Shown here: piece after piece, positions 8,940-16,757 of the stretch | Position numbering within the stretch: the stretch's first letter is position 1 | Layout of the letters: each line of letters starts with the position of its first letter | NCBI GenBank assembly: GCA_937943605.1 | Contig: CALEAW010000071.1 | Span: 1 to 23,634 of the forward strand | Source: an uncultured Sutterella sp. | GTDB taxonomy: Bacteria > Pseudomonadota > Gammaproteobacteria > Burkholderiales > Burkholderiaceae_F | Reading direction: 5' to 3' | Length of the DNA: 23,634 nucleotides | Made by a program: the position numbers and the translations under genes | Notes under the pieces: generated by a model | Told to the model about the DNA's origin: nothing | Databases searched by the model: none | The model's input: only the letters and a program-made list of their open reading frames with translations

Positions 8940-9242
8940 TTAGTGAACCTCTTCGTAAACCTTGCTCAATTGACAGAAGATGGTCTTATCTTCTTCTGTA
9001 GAGGGACGGAACGGTGCTTCAGAGATAGCGATACCAGCGATATCTGCGACCGTATAGAAACGTAATTTTTCAGTGATACCTGAGTTGCTACCACCGTCGG
9101 TTTGGAAACCGATCATCTTAATTTCGTTCGTGGGGGTCAAGCCACAAGCATAAGGGGATACCACACGGTCAAAACCGTGATAGGCAAATTCCAGGCTTTT
9201 GTTTTCTTTAATGGCCTGTGCGATGGTGTCTACTGTCGTCAT
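8940..9242 (-). CDS. Small stand-alone WYL-domain-like protein
   Basis: The 100 residues resemble a lone WYL domain, an Sm-like beta-barrel usually found at the C-terminus of HTH transcriptional regulators, where it binds a ligand. Visible are an N-terminal helix (TIAQAIKENKSLEFAYHG), the R-V-V-S-P-Y segment, a strand pair around EIKMIGFQTDG, and RFYTVADIAGIAIS near residues 61-74. The long G-rich loop between the last two strands is typical. There is no HTH, so it cannot bind DNA by the usual route. The start has a good Shine-Dalgarno (AAGGAG) before the ATG at 9242. It ends at the shared terminator at 8884-8923. The fold call is from pattern resemblance; function is unknown, perhaps a ligand-binding or partner-modulating protein. 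Confidence 0.65.
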   Translation of the reverse strand: MTTVDTIAQAIKENKSLEFAYHGFDRVVSPYACGLTPTNEIKMIGFQTDGGSNSGITEKLRFYTVADIAGIAISEAPFRPSTEEDKTIFCQLSKVYEEVH

Positions 9243-9388
9243 TTCCGTTCTCCTTGGTCAATTGTCAAACGGTTAAAGGATCAAGCTCGTGCGAAAGTTA
9301 TCCGTAACGAGCTGATATCTTGTTCCATTATCAACCTAAAACGATGTAAATGGCATGACTTGTCTCAAATATCTTTCAAAAGCTTGAT

Positions 9389-10384
9389 TTAACTTTGTGT
9401 GTTTTGACCCGTTAGCTCGAAATACTTTTGCATCACGAGTATGGCAATGAGTTCTTCTCGAGGCTTGTCAAAGAATTGACGAACGAACTCATGTGCGTTT
9501 TGGAGGATGGTTTCAGCTTCATCGATATGTTGACTGTAGTACTGAATCTTTTCCTCTAAGTCTGAGAAGTCGTCCTTAATTTCAATGTAATGCACACCTG
9601 CTTTAAGTCGACCTTCCATAAACCAAGTTTCATACTTAGGTTTAGGCATGATGGCGATGGAATTCGATGACATCACCCATTTCAAGTTGCTCGCGACGTC
9701 ATTACCTTCCAGACAAATGATAAATTTGTAGTGGAGGTGATCGTACAGGGTAATCAGAGGTTTATTCCATTCTGCGGGCAAATCAGACTTGTGTGCTGTA
9801 TTAGCGCAATCTACCAATGGATGTCCGAAATACATTTTCATGAAACGCTGACGATGTGGTTGAAAGGTCGCACCACGGAAAATCGCCATATTGCGTTTCG
9901 AAGAAAAAGATCGCTTATCTTTCAAGAAAGTGAAATGGCGAACTTTGTCCAAATTGAGGACGACGTCGTTTTGATTGTCGCCATGAATAGGTCGGCTTTT
10001 AACAATAGAGGGCGTTTCCCCAATGAGCGTATTGTCGCCCAAGAGGGTATCGACTTTAAGCCTAGAATCAAAATAGCGCGTAATTTCGAAGGTGTCTCGA
10101 GTACAAGTACTGCCTTTATTAGGAATATCAGCGACAGACTTTTTGCCTGTGACAGGGGAGACGCAAGTTAGTTTATTGTAGTAATTGACGCGGTCGAGAA
10201 TGTAGTCTTTATCGATGCGATGCTCTAGGGAATTTAATAGTGCGGTTTTATGGTGCAGTAGCCACCACTGAGGGACTAAGTTTCGCAAGGCGCAACGAAG
10301 GTAGTAGACAAACTTCAAATTTTTGCCGCGAGGTTTCAGGATATAGCTAGGACGGATTTTGTGCAGACTAATACGAAGAGCCAT
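9389..10384 (-). CDS. GT90/LpsA-like lipopolysaccharide glycosyltransferase
   Basis: The 331 residues match the LpsA/CAP10 (GT90) group, which adds a sugar such as glucose or xylose to LPS core, capsule or other glycans. The N-terminal third is basic. The conserved part begins with KRNMAIFRGATFQPHRQRF (near residue 163) and continues with HYKFIICLEGNDVASNLKW, the conserved E-G-N-D-x-A-S-x-L-x-W block, then AIMPKPKYETWFMEG and a C-terminal GVHYIEIKDDFSDLEEKI. The ATG at 10384 is the natural start. The gene follows valS on the same strand across an intrinsic terminator, so it likely has its own promoter. No other LPS genes are adjacent, although two glycosyltransferases sit at the left edge of the window. 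The family call is confident; sugar and acceptor are unknown. Confidence 0.85.
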   Translation of the reverse strand: MALRISLHKIRPSYILKPRGKNLKFVYYLRCALRNLVPQWWLLHHKTALLNSLEHRIDKDYILDRVNYYNKLTCVSPVTGKKSVADIPNKGSTCTRDTFEITRYFDSRLKVDTLLGDNTLIGETPSIVKSRPIHGDNQNDVVLNLDKVRHFTFLKDKRSFSSKRNMAIFRGATFQPHRQRFMKMYFGHPLVDCANTAHKSDLPAEWNKPLITLYDHLHYKFIICLEGNDVASNLKWVMSSNSIAIMPKPKYETWFMEGRLKAGVHYIEIKDDFSDLEEKIQYYSQHIDEAETILQNAHEFVRQFFDKPREELIAILVMQKYFELTGQNTQS

Positions 10385-10408
10385 GGTGGATCCCTAGAGA
10401 GTTAAAAA

Positions 10409-10442
10409 GGACCTTTCTCACGCATGTAAGAAAGGTCCCTTT
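10409..10442 (-). terminator. Intrinsic terminator after valS
   Basis: GGACCTTTCT and AGAAAGGTCC form a perfect 10-bp stem around a 10-base loop. The minus strand continues into TTTTT and the plus strand into CTTTT. It lies between valS and the GT90 gene. Confidence 0.85.
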
Positions 10443-10461
10443 TAGTCAAACTATGACAATG

Positions 10462-13302
10462 TTAAGCCTGAGGTAAACGAGCGAGCTGCTCGCGAACCTT
10501 GGTTAACAGGTCGCTAAAGTCAGCTAAACGCTTCTTCTCAGTCTCAACCACTTGGGCTGGTGCACGTGCCACAAAGCGTTCATTGCCAAGTTTAGCTTCG
10601 CACTTCTTGACTTCACCTTCGAGACGAGCAACCTCCTTAGAGAGGCGATCACGTTCGGCAGCAAGGTCAATTTCAACCTTAAGCATCAACTTGAAGTCGC
10701 TCACAATGGCCACAGGGGCGATAGCGCTTTCGTTGACGGCTTCAATGCTTTCGACGTGTTCAACGCTTTCCAAGCGAGCCAAAGCCTGAAGATAAGGTGC
10801 GGCAGCAAGGCAAGCATCCTTCGGACCAGAAATCAAGAGCGGAATGCGCTTACCTGGCTGAAGTTGCATTTCACCACGCAGATTACGAACGGCGTCGATC
10901 ATGGCCTTGATATCAGCCATACGAGCGTCGGCGTCAGCGTTCAAAGTAGTTTCGCTAAAGACTGGATAGTCCTGGATCATGATGGACGTATCTTCGTCAG
11001 CACGGCGAGTACCAGCGGCGAGAGATACCTTTTGCCAAAGCTCTTCCGTAATGAACGGAATGATCGGGTGTGCGAGACGCAAAACGGTTTCAAGCACCGT
11101 CACAAGGGTGTGACGGGTAGCGCGGCAAGTGGCCTCATCACCCTTCAATTGAACCTTGGTGAGCTCAAGATACCAGTCACAATATTCATTCCAAACGAAC
11201 GAATAGATAGCGTTGGCTGCCACGTCAAGACGGAAGGTTGCGTATGCCTGACGAACATCACGAATGGTCTTGGCGAGTTCACTCTGAATCCAATGATCAA
11301 CAAACGTAAAGTTCATTGGCGCATTAGCAGTTTCACCCGTGCCGCAGTCCTGGCCTTCAACGTTCATCAACACAAAGCGCGTGGCGTTCCAGAGCTTCGT
11401 GCAGAAATTACGATAGCCTTCAGCGCGTTTCAAGTCGAAGTTCACATTACGACCTAAGGTGGCATAGGCAGCCATCGTGAAGCGAAGGGCGTCAGCACCG
11501 TGTGCCGCAATGCCTTCCGGATAGACCTTGCGTAGCTTCTTTTCGACTTGCGGTGCCTTTTCAGGCTGACGCAAGCCTGTCGTGTTTTTCTTCACGAGGT
11601 CTTCAAGACCGATACCTTGAATAATGTCTAACGGGTCAAGCGTATTGCCTTCAGATTTAGACATCTTCTTGCCTTCAGCGTCACGTACGAGACCGTGGAT
11701 GTAGACGTTATGGAAGGGGACGCGACCCGTAAAGTGCTTGGTCATCATGACCATACGAGCCACCCAGAAGAAGATGATGTCGTAACCCGTTACTAAGACA
11801 GAACTCGGTAAGTAGAGGTCATAAGCCGTGCGATCGTCACCCTGCGGTTCAGGCCAGCCAAGCGTAGAGAACGGAACGAGTGCAGAGGAGAACCACGTGT
11901 CAAGGACGTCAGCGTCACGCGTGAGTTTCACGCCTTCGCCAGCCTGCTTTTGAGCTTCGGCTTCAGAGCGGGCGACGTAGACGTTGCCCGTTTCGTCGTA
12001 CCAAGCAGGAATCTGATGACCCCAAAGTAACTGACGAGAGATACACCAGTCCTGAATGTTTTCGAGCCACTGACGATAAACGCCACGCCATTCCTTCGGG
12101 AAAATATTGACTTCGCCAGACTCAACAGCTTCGAGACCCACTTCACCAATCGACTTGCCAGGGTAACGCGTACCTTCGGGGGCGGGCTTACTCATGGCCA
12201 TGTACCACTGGTCGGAGAGCATCGGTTCTACGATCTCACCTGTACGTGTGACGCGAGGCACCATGTGGCGATGATCCTTGACTGCGACCAAAAGGCCAGC
12301 GGCTTCAAGGTCAGCAATGACAGCTTTACGGCATTCGTAACGATCCATGCCACGATACTTTTCGGGTACGTTATCGTTCATGCGAGCGGTCTTTGTGAGC
12401 ACGTTCAGCATGGCGAGGTTGTGGCGACGGCCGACTTCAAAGTCATTGAAGTCATGAGCCGGCGTGATCTTCACACAGCCGGAACCAAATTCGCGATCAA
12501 CATAGCTGTCAGCAATGACCGGAATCGTGCGGCCTGTTAACGGGAGAACCAAGGACTTGCCGACGAGCGCGGTGTAACGTTCGTCTTCTGGATTCACGGC
12601 AACAGCCTGGTCACCAAAGAGCGTTTCGGGACGCGTTGTCGCTACAACGACGCCTTCGCTACCGTCAGCACCTGGGTAGCGGATTTCCCACATGTGGCCA
12701 TTTTCTTCTGCGCTTTCGACTTCGAGGTCGGAGACAGCGGACTGAAGCTTCGGATCCCAGTTTACAAGGCGATTGCCACGATAAATCAAACCTTCTTCGT
12801 AGAGACGAACGAAGGTTTCGATCACAACCTTGGAGAGCTTGTCATCCATCGTGAAGTAGGTGCGTTCCCAGTCGACGCTGTCACCCATGCGGCGCATCTG
12901 ATTAAGAATCGTACCGCCAGAGAATTTTTGCCATTCCCAGACCTTGGCAATGAATTCTTCACGAGATAAAGACTTAAAGTCGATGCCCTGGCTTTCGAGC
13001 TTACGTTCAACCACGATCTGGGTGGCGATACCGGCGTGGTCCGTACCAGGAATCCAAGCGGTATTGTAGCCAGCCATGCGATGGTAACGCGTCAGCGTAT
13101 CCATGACTGTCTGATTGAAGGCGTGACCCATGTGAAGAATGCCCGTAATGTTCGGGGGCGGAAGCTGAATAGCAAAGCTCGGCTTCTTGGGGTCAAGTCC
13201 AGCCTTGAAATAGCCACGTTCTTCCCAAACGGGGTACCAACGGGCTTCGATTTCGGCCGGGTCAAAGCTCTTGGCGAGCTCTTGAGTATTCGTATCAGTC
13301 AT
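10462..13302 (-). CDS. valS: Valine--tRNA ligase
   Basis: The enzyme charges tRNA-Val with valine in the cytosol (class Ia aminoacyl-tRNA synthetase). The 946 residues match the E. coli length of about 950. The ATP-binding HIGH-type motif is HMGH at residues 57-60, within PPPNITGILHMGH. The KMSKS motif is at residues 546-550 and is intact. The CP1 editing domain lies between (TTRPETLFGDQAV; GSGCVKITPAHDFND). An anticodon-binding domain and a C-terminal coiled coil (EIDLAAERDRLSKEVARLEGE) follow, as in bacterial ValRS. The ATG at 13302 fits the family start, with no clear Shine-Dalgarno. It is the distal gene in the order pepA-holC-small protein-valS on this strand, separated from the small gene by a terminator, so it probably has its own promoter in 13303-13415. 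Confidence 0.98.
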   Translation of the reverse strand: MTDTNTQELAKSFDPAEIEARWYPVWEERGYFKAGLDPKKPSFAIQLPPPNITGILHMGHAFNQTVMDTLTRYHRMAGYNTAWIPGTDHAGIATQIVVERKLESQGIDFKSLSREEFIAKVWEWQKFSGGTILNQMRRMGDSVDWERTYFTMDDKLSKVVIETFVRLYEEGLIYRGNRLVNWDPKLQSAVSDLEVESAEENGHMWEIRYPGADGSEGVVVATTRPETLFGDQAVAVNPEDERYTALVGKSLVLPLTGRTIPVIADSYVDREFGSGCVKITPAHDFNDFEVGRRHNLAMLNVLTKTARMNDNVPEKYRGMDRYECRKAVIADLEAAGLLVAVKDHRHMVPRVTRTGEIVEPMLSDQWYMAMSKPAPEGTRYPGKSIGEVGLEAVESGEVNIFPKEWRGVYRQWLENIQDWCISRQLLWGHQIPAWYDETGNVYVARSEAEAQKQAGEGVKLTRDADVLDTWFSSALVPFSTLGWPEPQGDDRTAYDLYLPSSVLVTGYDIIFFWVARMVMMTKHFTGRVPFHNVYIHGLVRDAEGKKMSKSEGNTLDPLDIIQGIGLEDLVKKNTTGLRQPEKAPQVEKKLRKVYPEGIAAHGADALRFTMAAYATLGRNVNFDLKRAEGYRNFCTKLWNATRFVLMNVEGQDCGTGETANAPMNFTFVDHWIQSELAKTIRDVRQAYATFRLDVAANAIYSFVWNEYCDWYLELTKVQLKGDEATCRATRHTLVTVLETVLRLAHPIIPFITEELWQKVSLAAGTRRADEDTSIMIQDYPVFSETTLNADADARMADIKAMIDAVRNLRGEMQLQPGKRIPLLISGPKDACLAAAPYLQALARLESVEHVESIEAVNESAIAPVAIVSDFKLMLKVEIDLAAERDRLSKEVARLEGEVKKCEAKLGNERFVARAPAQVVETEKKRLADFSDLLTKVREQLARLPQA

Positions 13303-13417
13303 TTGTAGCCAGTAGTAAGACGAAAAAAGATTGACAGAAGTTAAGCATGAGGCGTAAGGATCTCCAATGCTTAGCTCTAGTCAGAAAATCTTATTATTGT
13401 CGCACGAAATAGAAAGG

Positions 13418-13450
13418 AAAACCCATCAACTTGTTGTTTTGATGGGTTTT
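13418..13450 (-). terminator. Intrinsic terminator before valS
   Basis: AAAACCCATCAA (13418-13429) and TTGATGGGTTTT (13439-13450) are perfect 12-bp arms around a 9-base loop. On minus the stem continues into TTTTCCTTTC. It terminates the pepA-holC-small gene unit ahead of valS. Confidence 0.8.
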
Positions 13451-13460
13451 GAGAAGGGAT

Positions 13461-13844
13461 TTAGTTGGAATGAAGTTTGTTGAGGTCGATTTTGTCGAGT
13501 TCTTTGGTCACGGCTTCAGTGACTAATCCGTTAATCGAACGATCAATATCGACTCGTACACGAGAAAGTGCATTTTGTAGAGATACCTCTAAAGTATCTT
13601 TAAGCGCTTGACGAACGGCTGACTCTATCAGAGGCGTCAAAGTGAGCGCTATAGCTTTTTTCTCTTCATCGGTTAGCATGCGTGTTGCTTCGCCGAGCTG
13701 CGTAACTTCTTGGGGCTGGACGACTTCGGGAGGTGTGGCAGGTGTCTCGGCCATGAGACGAACATCTCGCCAAGTCAACTTGACGCGGTCAGTGAGATCA
13801 AAGCACTGCGTGTCAATGACGGGTTCTTTTCTAGGCGTAGACAT
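13461..13844 (-). CDS. Small conserved hypothetical protein between holC and valS
   Basis: The 127 residues begin with a polar region (MSTPRKEPVIDTQCF), pass through a proline/glutamine-rich linker (TPATPPEVVQPQEV, residues 36-49), and end in an amphipathic helical half (residues 58-127, ALKDTLEVSLQNALSRVRV and onward). No signal peptide, membrane segment or catalytic motif is visible. It starts 22 bases after holC and is probably in the same transcript, ahead of the terminator at 13418-13450. Burkholderiales often carry a small uncharacterised protein at this spot between holC and valS (I recall it as the DUF2486 family), and position and composition fit. That family assignment is from memory and needs a profile search. 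Function unknown. Confidence 0.75.
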   Translation of the reverse strand: MSTPRKEPVIDTQCFDLTDRVKLTWRDVRLMAETPATPPEVVQPQEVTQLGEATRMLTDEEKKAIALTLTPLIESAVRQALKDTLEVSLQNALSRVRVDIDRSINGLVTEAVTKELDKIDLNKLHSN

Positions 13845-13866
13845 AAAAAGGCACTCTACAAAAAGA

Positions 13867-14295
13867 TTATTGTTTGCGATCGTAAGCAGCTAATTCAACA
13901 CCCGCTGCGCGGTACGCGCGAAAACGAGCCCGAGATGCTTGAAGTTCTTGAGGATCTGTGCTGACCACGTCAATAATGCGCGAGAATCGGTCGAAACACG
14001 TTTCCCATGCGGGCGGCAAATTGTCGTCAAGAAGTAGAAGCACATCGGCATTGAGTTCTTCAAGCTGACTCGAAAACACGATAGGCGTTTCTGAGGCGAG
14101 AGGACTGTTTGCGGGTACATGAGGCAAAAAAGCGAGATCATCGAAACGCCATAAAAGGCTATTGAGTTCTCTCAGCTTTCGTTCGTCCGCAGACCAGATA
14201 GCCAAAGTGAGCCCGCGCCGATAAACGGTACGAGCAACAAGGCAGGCATAACGAAGGCGATGAGGAACGTTGTAATGAAAGTCGATTTTCTGCAT
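13867..14295 (-). CDS. holC: DNA polymerase III subunit chi
   Basis: Chi is an accessory subunit of the clamp-loader complex. It pairs with psi and links the replicase to single-stranded DNA-binding protein. The 142 residues are close to the family length of about 150. Family traits are the start MQKIDFHYNVPHRLRYACLVARTVYRRG, the central LNSLLWRFDDLAFLPHV, and the C-terminal FSRIIDVVSTDPQELQASRARFRAYRAAG. The ATG at 14295 has only a weak Shine-Dalgarno. pepA lies 75 bases upstream and the small conserved gene 22 bases downstream. pepA-holC-valS is a common proteobacterial order, which supports the call. A long perfect hairpin sits in the pepA-holC gap. Confidence 0.93.
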   Translation of the reverse strand: MQKIDFHYNVPHRLRYACLVARTVYRRGLTLAIWSADERKLRELNSLLWRFDDLAFLPHVPANSPLASETPIVFSSQLEELNADVLLLLDDNLPPAWETCFDRFSRIIDVVSTDPQELQASRARFRAYRAAGVELAAYDRKQ

Positions 14296-14309
14296 GACTC
14301 TAATTATGG

Positions 14310-14348
14310 CTGAAAGCGAGCAGTCGCGTGACTTCTACTCGCTTTCAG
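14310..14348 (-). terminator. Hairpin between pepA and holC
   Basis: CTGAAAGCGAG (14310-14320) and CTCGCTTTCAG (14338-14348) are perfect 11-bp arms with a 17-base loop. There is no T tract on the minus strand, so it may be an RNA-processing or partially terminating hairpin that lowers holC expression relative to pepA. That role is inference. Confidence 0.5.
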
Positions 14349-14370
14349 GCTGTAAATGCATGTGAACGCT

Positions 14371-15876
14371 TTAGTGCATTTGGTTAAAAAGGAATTGGAT
14401 GAGCATGGGAACAGGGCGTCCTGTCGAATAACGATCTCGTCCCGATGTGTTTGCGGTTGCAGCGATATCTAAATGTGCCCAAGGAATGTCTTCAACAAAC
14501 GTTGATAAGAAGGCGGCTGCGCTCGAGGCACCACCATCACGAACAGTGGCCTGATTGGCGATATCTGCAACGGGTGTACGCATGAGTTTGGCGTATTCGG
14601 GGCCGACAGGAAGACGCCAAGCAGGGTCTAGCGATGCTTGGCCGGCCCTTAGTAGATCATTGGCAAGTTTTTCGTTCGGCGTGAAGAGGCCTGTATAAGG
14701 CGCGCCTAGTGCAATACAACACGCACCAGTCAGCGTTGCTGCATCAATGATGCATTGCGGTTTATGGCGTGCTGTCCAGGTGAGAGCATCAGCTAATACC
14801 ATACGACCTTCGCAGTCGGTATTGAGAATTTCGATGGTTTTACCCGACAGAGAGGTTACAACATCGCCAGGTTTGGCTGCACTCCCTGAAGGCAGGTTTT
14901 CACAAGCGGCGACAACTCCCAAAAGGTTGATCGGTAGCTGGGCGCGAGCAATGGCTAATAGAGTACCAATGACAGCCGCAGCACCCGACATATCAAAGGT
15001 CATATCCGCCATGTTGGCTGCAGGCTTAAGCGAAATGCCGCCAGCATCAAAAGTAATCCCTTTGCCTACGAGAGCGTAAGGTGCTTCTTCTGATTGTGCC
15101 CCCTGATATTGGATGGCAATTAATCGAGGTTGTTCAATGCTACCTTGGGCTACCGACAAGAAGGCGCCCATACCCAAAGCTTCGATATCGGCTTTTTCAA
15201 GAATAGTCACAGAGGTGTTGGGGATTTGTTTGACTGATTCCGTTACAGCGTTAGCCAAGAAGGAAGGCGTGCAGTAGTTGCCAGGTAGTTCGGCCAAATA
15301 GCGCATGATGGCCATGCCTTCGGCGGCGACCTGCCCTTCTTTGAGACCTTGAGCAATAGCATCTGTGAGTTCTTCTGTCACCCAATGAATGGAGTGAGTT
15401 TTAGAAGATTGAGTGGACAGCGTTTTTAACGTGGTACGCTGAGTTAAGGTGTTCAGTGTTGTGGCAGCGAAGAGAGAAGCTGCTTCTTGAACAGTTAAAT
15501 CACTAGGTAACCATTCTTCAACAGCGTACGCTTGTGAGGTTGCCCAAGATAACGATGATGCAGCTTTTTCGATCGATTCTTTAAAAACGGTTGCATTGAA
15601 GGCTTTGAGTTCACCTAAACCAAGCACCGCGATGCCACCAGGATAATCTTCGTTTTGGGTGATAAAGTGCGTCTGCCCAACTTTGGCTTCAAAAATGCCT
15701 TTTTCGACATATTGAGTAATGATGCCCTGATAACGAGCATCGAAGAGAGCGGCAGAGGGCGACAAAACAGCTTTGTCATTTTCAATAAAGATACCAACCA
15801 CAAAGAGCGATGTGTTGATATCGGAAGGTAAGAGGGCAGAGATGTGAGTGTTTAAATGCGGTAAAACAGAAGACAT
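14371..15876 (-). CDS. pepA: Leucyl aminopeptidase (M17 family)
   Basis: This cytosolic dinuclear-metal peptidase, normally a hexamer, removes N-terminal residues from peptides; in E. coli PepA also acts as a DNA-binding accessory factor. From the ATG at 15876 it has 501 residues, the family norm. The metal ligands and catalytic residues are in place: K272 and D277 in GKGITFDAGGISLK, K284, D295 in TFDMSG, and D354, E356 and R358 in NTDCEGRMVLADALTW. An in-frame TTG at 15894 would add six residues, but AGGA lies at the right distance before the ATG at 15876, so I chose that. A promoter-like pair lies just upstream. The VOC gene is divergent. It is the first gene of the pepA-holC-small gene unit. 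Confidence 0.96.
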   Translation of the reverse strand: MSSVLPHLNTHISALLPSDINTSLFVVGIFIENDKAVLSPSAALFDARYQGIITQYVEKGIFEAKVGQTHFITQNEDYPGGIAVLGLGELKAFNATVFKESIEKAASSLSWATSQAYAVEEWLPSDLTVQEAASLFAATTLNTLTQRTTLKTLSTQSSKTHSIHWVTEELTDAIAQGLKEGQVAAEGMAIMRYLAELPGNYCTPSFLANAVTESVKQIPNTSVTILEKADIEALGMGAFLSVAQGSIEQPRLIAIQYQGAQSEEAPYALVGKGITFDAGGISLKPAANMADMTFDMSGAAAVIGTLLAIARAQLPINLLGVVAACENLPSGSAAKPGDVVTSLSGKTIEILNTDCEGRMVLADALTWTARHKPQCIIDAATLTGACCIALGAPYTGLFTPNEKLANDLLRAGQASLDPAWRLPVGPEYAKLMRTPVADIANQATVRDGGASSAAAFLSTFVEDIPWAHLDIAATANTSGRDRYSTGRPVPMLIQFLFNQMH

Positions 15877-15908
15877 ACCCGTAAGTCCTATCAAATGTGT
15901 GTCTTCTC

Positions 15909-15936
15909 ATTCTACCGTCGAGTTATCCCTAAGCAA
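15909..15936 (-). promoter_or_regulatory. Candidate pepA promoter
   Basis: On the minus strand TTGCTT (15936-15931) and TAGAAT (15914-15909) are separated by 16 bases, and the pepA ATG lies about 33 bases beyond the -10. Spacing and hexamers fit a sigma70 promoter. Confidence 0.5.
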
Positions 15937-15997
15937 TGTAGCAAAAGCTGAAAAGCTATCGGATAATGAAAGAACGATTTCACTAAAGGAGTCACTC

Positions 15998-16396
15998 ATG
16001 GATGCTCAGCCCAAACTCAGACTTTCCCGTCCAACCAATCATTTGGAAGATGTGTTGACGTTTTATGTTGACGGTCTTGGTTTTGAAGTATTGGATCGCT
16101 TTGACAATCAGCAGGGGTGGGATGGTTTGATTCTCGGTCACCGTGATTGGCCGTATCAGTTTGAATTTACGTCTCGTCGTGACGGGACAGTTGTGCCTCC
16201 AGCGCCTACGCCTGAACATTTTGTGGTGTTCTGTATCCCTGAAGGTGAACATTGGGAAAAGCGTCTCAAAGCTTTGTTTGAGTGTGGCTACCAACAGGTC
16301 ACGCCGCCTCAGCTTTATGCAGATGCAGGGACAGCCACTTATGAAGACCCAGATGGCTATCGTGTCGTACTCGTTCGTGGTCGATGGAAGAAATAA
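15998..16396 (+). CDS. VOC-superfamily (glyoxalase-like) protein
   Basis: The 132 residues form one vicinal-oxygen-chelate unit of two beta-alpha-beta-beta-beta modules. The first module starts LSRPTNHLEDVLTFYVDGLGFEVLDRF, where the YxxGLGF pattern is typical. The second ends TYEDPDGYRVVLVRGRW, matching the DPDGY/ELV end of the family. Members include glyoxalase I, dioxygenases and resistance proteins; many are of unknown substrate, and this one cannot be assigned further. A strong Shine-Dalgarno (AAAGGAG at 15985-15991) precedes the ATG at 15998 and rejects the longer upstream reading, which would overlap pepA. The gene is divergent from pepA and followed by a weak hairpin and tRNA-Ala. Confidence 0.88.
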   Translation: MDAQPKLRLSRPTNHLEDVLTFYVDGLGFEVLDRFDNQQGWDGLILGHRDWPYQFEFTSRRDGTVVPPAPTPEHFVVFCIPEGEHWEKRLKALFECGYQQVTPPQLYADAGTATYEDPDGYRVVLVRGRWKK

Positions 16397-16416
16397 AATA
16401 CCATATTTATGGTATT
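16397..16416 (+). terminator. Weak hairpin after the VOC gene
   Basis: AATACCAT and ATGGTATT (8 bp, ATTT loop) begin immediately after the stop codon and are followed by TCTATAATT. It is A/T-rich and short, so termination here is only possible. Confidence 0.35.
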
Positions 16417-16441
16417 TCTATAATTACCTTATGGGTATAAA

Positions 16442-16478
16442 GTTCAATTCCTACACTTCTTAAGTGTAGGAATTGAAC
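16442..16478. repeat. Perfect 17-bp inverted repeat before tRNA-Ala
   Basis: Arms at 16442-16458 (GTTCAATTCCTACACTT) and 16462-16478 are exact reverse complements around a 3-base CTT loop. They end eight bases before the tRNA-Ala acceptor. No T tract follows on plus; on minus the stem continues into CTTTATA. It could be a terminator for minus-strand transcripts, a REP-like element or a processing hairpin. Confidence 0.7.
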
Positions 16479-16485
16479 CAAAGTT

Positions 16486-16561
16486 GGGGGGGTAGCTCAG
16501 CTGGGAGAGCGCTGCGTTCGCAATGCAGAGGTCGGGAGTTCGATCCTCCTCCTCTCCACCA
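16486..16561 (+). tRNA. tRNA-Ala (CGC)
   Basis: Acceptor arms GGGGGGG/CCTCTCC include the G3-U70 wobble that defines alanine tRNAs. D arm GCTC...GAGC, an anticodon loop TTCGCAA giving CGC, T loop TTCGATC, and encoded CCA complete the cloverleaf. It reads GCG codons. A tyrosine integrase gene begins about 200 bases downstream in the same orientation, so the 3' end of this tRNA is a likely attachment site for the accessory region to its right. Confidence 0.97.
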
Positions 16562-16573
16562 CGCCGGAATAAA

Positions 16574-16598
16574 GGGACGTCTACAGACGTCCTTTTTT
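16574..16598 (+). terminator. Intrinsic terminator after tRNA-Ala
   Basis: GGACGTC and GACGTCC (7-bp stem, TACA loop) are followed by six T residues. It ends the tRNA-Ala transcript and insulates the integrase gene. Confidence 0.85.
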
Positions 16599-16683
16599 GT
16601 TATCTATAGCTTTGTTTTACAGGCGTTTTCATGTGATTTTGTGTCTCTAGTTGTCTTTGCTTGTATAACTGAAGCTCATGGTT

Positions 16684-16752
16684 GATGGTATAGCGGATGG
16701 TATGATGGATTCAAGAATTTTCCACTTGGATTGTTTAACGCTTATACCATCC
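16684..16752 (+). repeat. Repeated and inverted GGATGGTAT motifs before the integrase
   Basis: GATGGTAT (16684), GGATGGTAT (16695-16703) and a third partial GATGGAT (16704) are direct copies. ATACCATCC (16744-16752) is the exact inverse of the second and sits just before the integrase ATG. Clustered short repeats here could be integrase arm-type sites or an autoregulatory operator; this is inference. Confidence 0.4.
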
Positions 16753-16757
16753 TTGTT

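Noticed and set aside
9257..9267. TTGACA hexamer upstream of the WYL-like gene on minus
   Set aside because: It lies only about 20 bases before the start codon, next to the Shine-Dalgarno, so no -10 and start site can fit.
9731..10171. 146-residue plus frame opposite the GT90 gene
   Set aside because: The minus strand carries the conserved GT90 blocks over the same bases, and the plus frame shows nothing recognisable.
10552..11457. 301-residue open frame on plus inside valS
   Set aside because: It lies wholly opposite an unmistakable ValRS and has no recognisable domain. It is a shadow frame.
13325..13376. Possible T-box or attenuator in the valS leader (TAAGCAT/ATGCTTA stem)
   Set aside because: The stem is only 7 bp, the T run is distant, there is no T-box sequence, and T-box control of valS is not expected in Proteobacteria.
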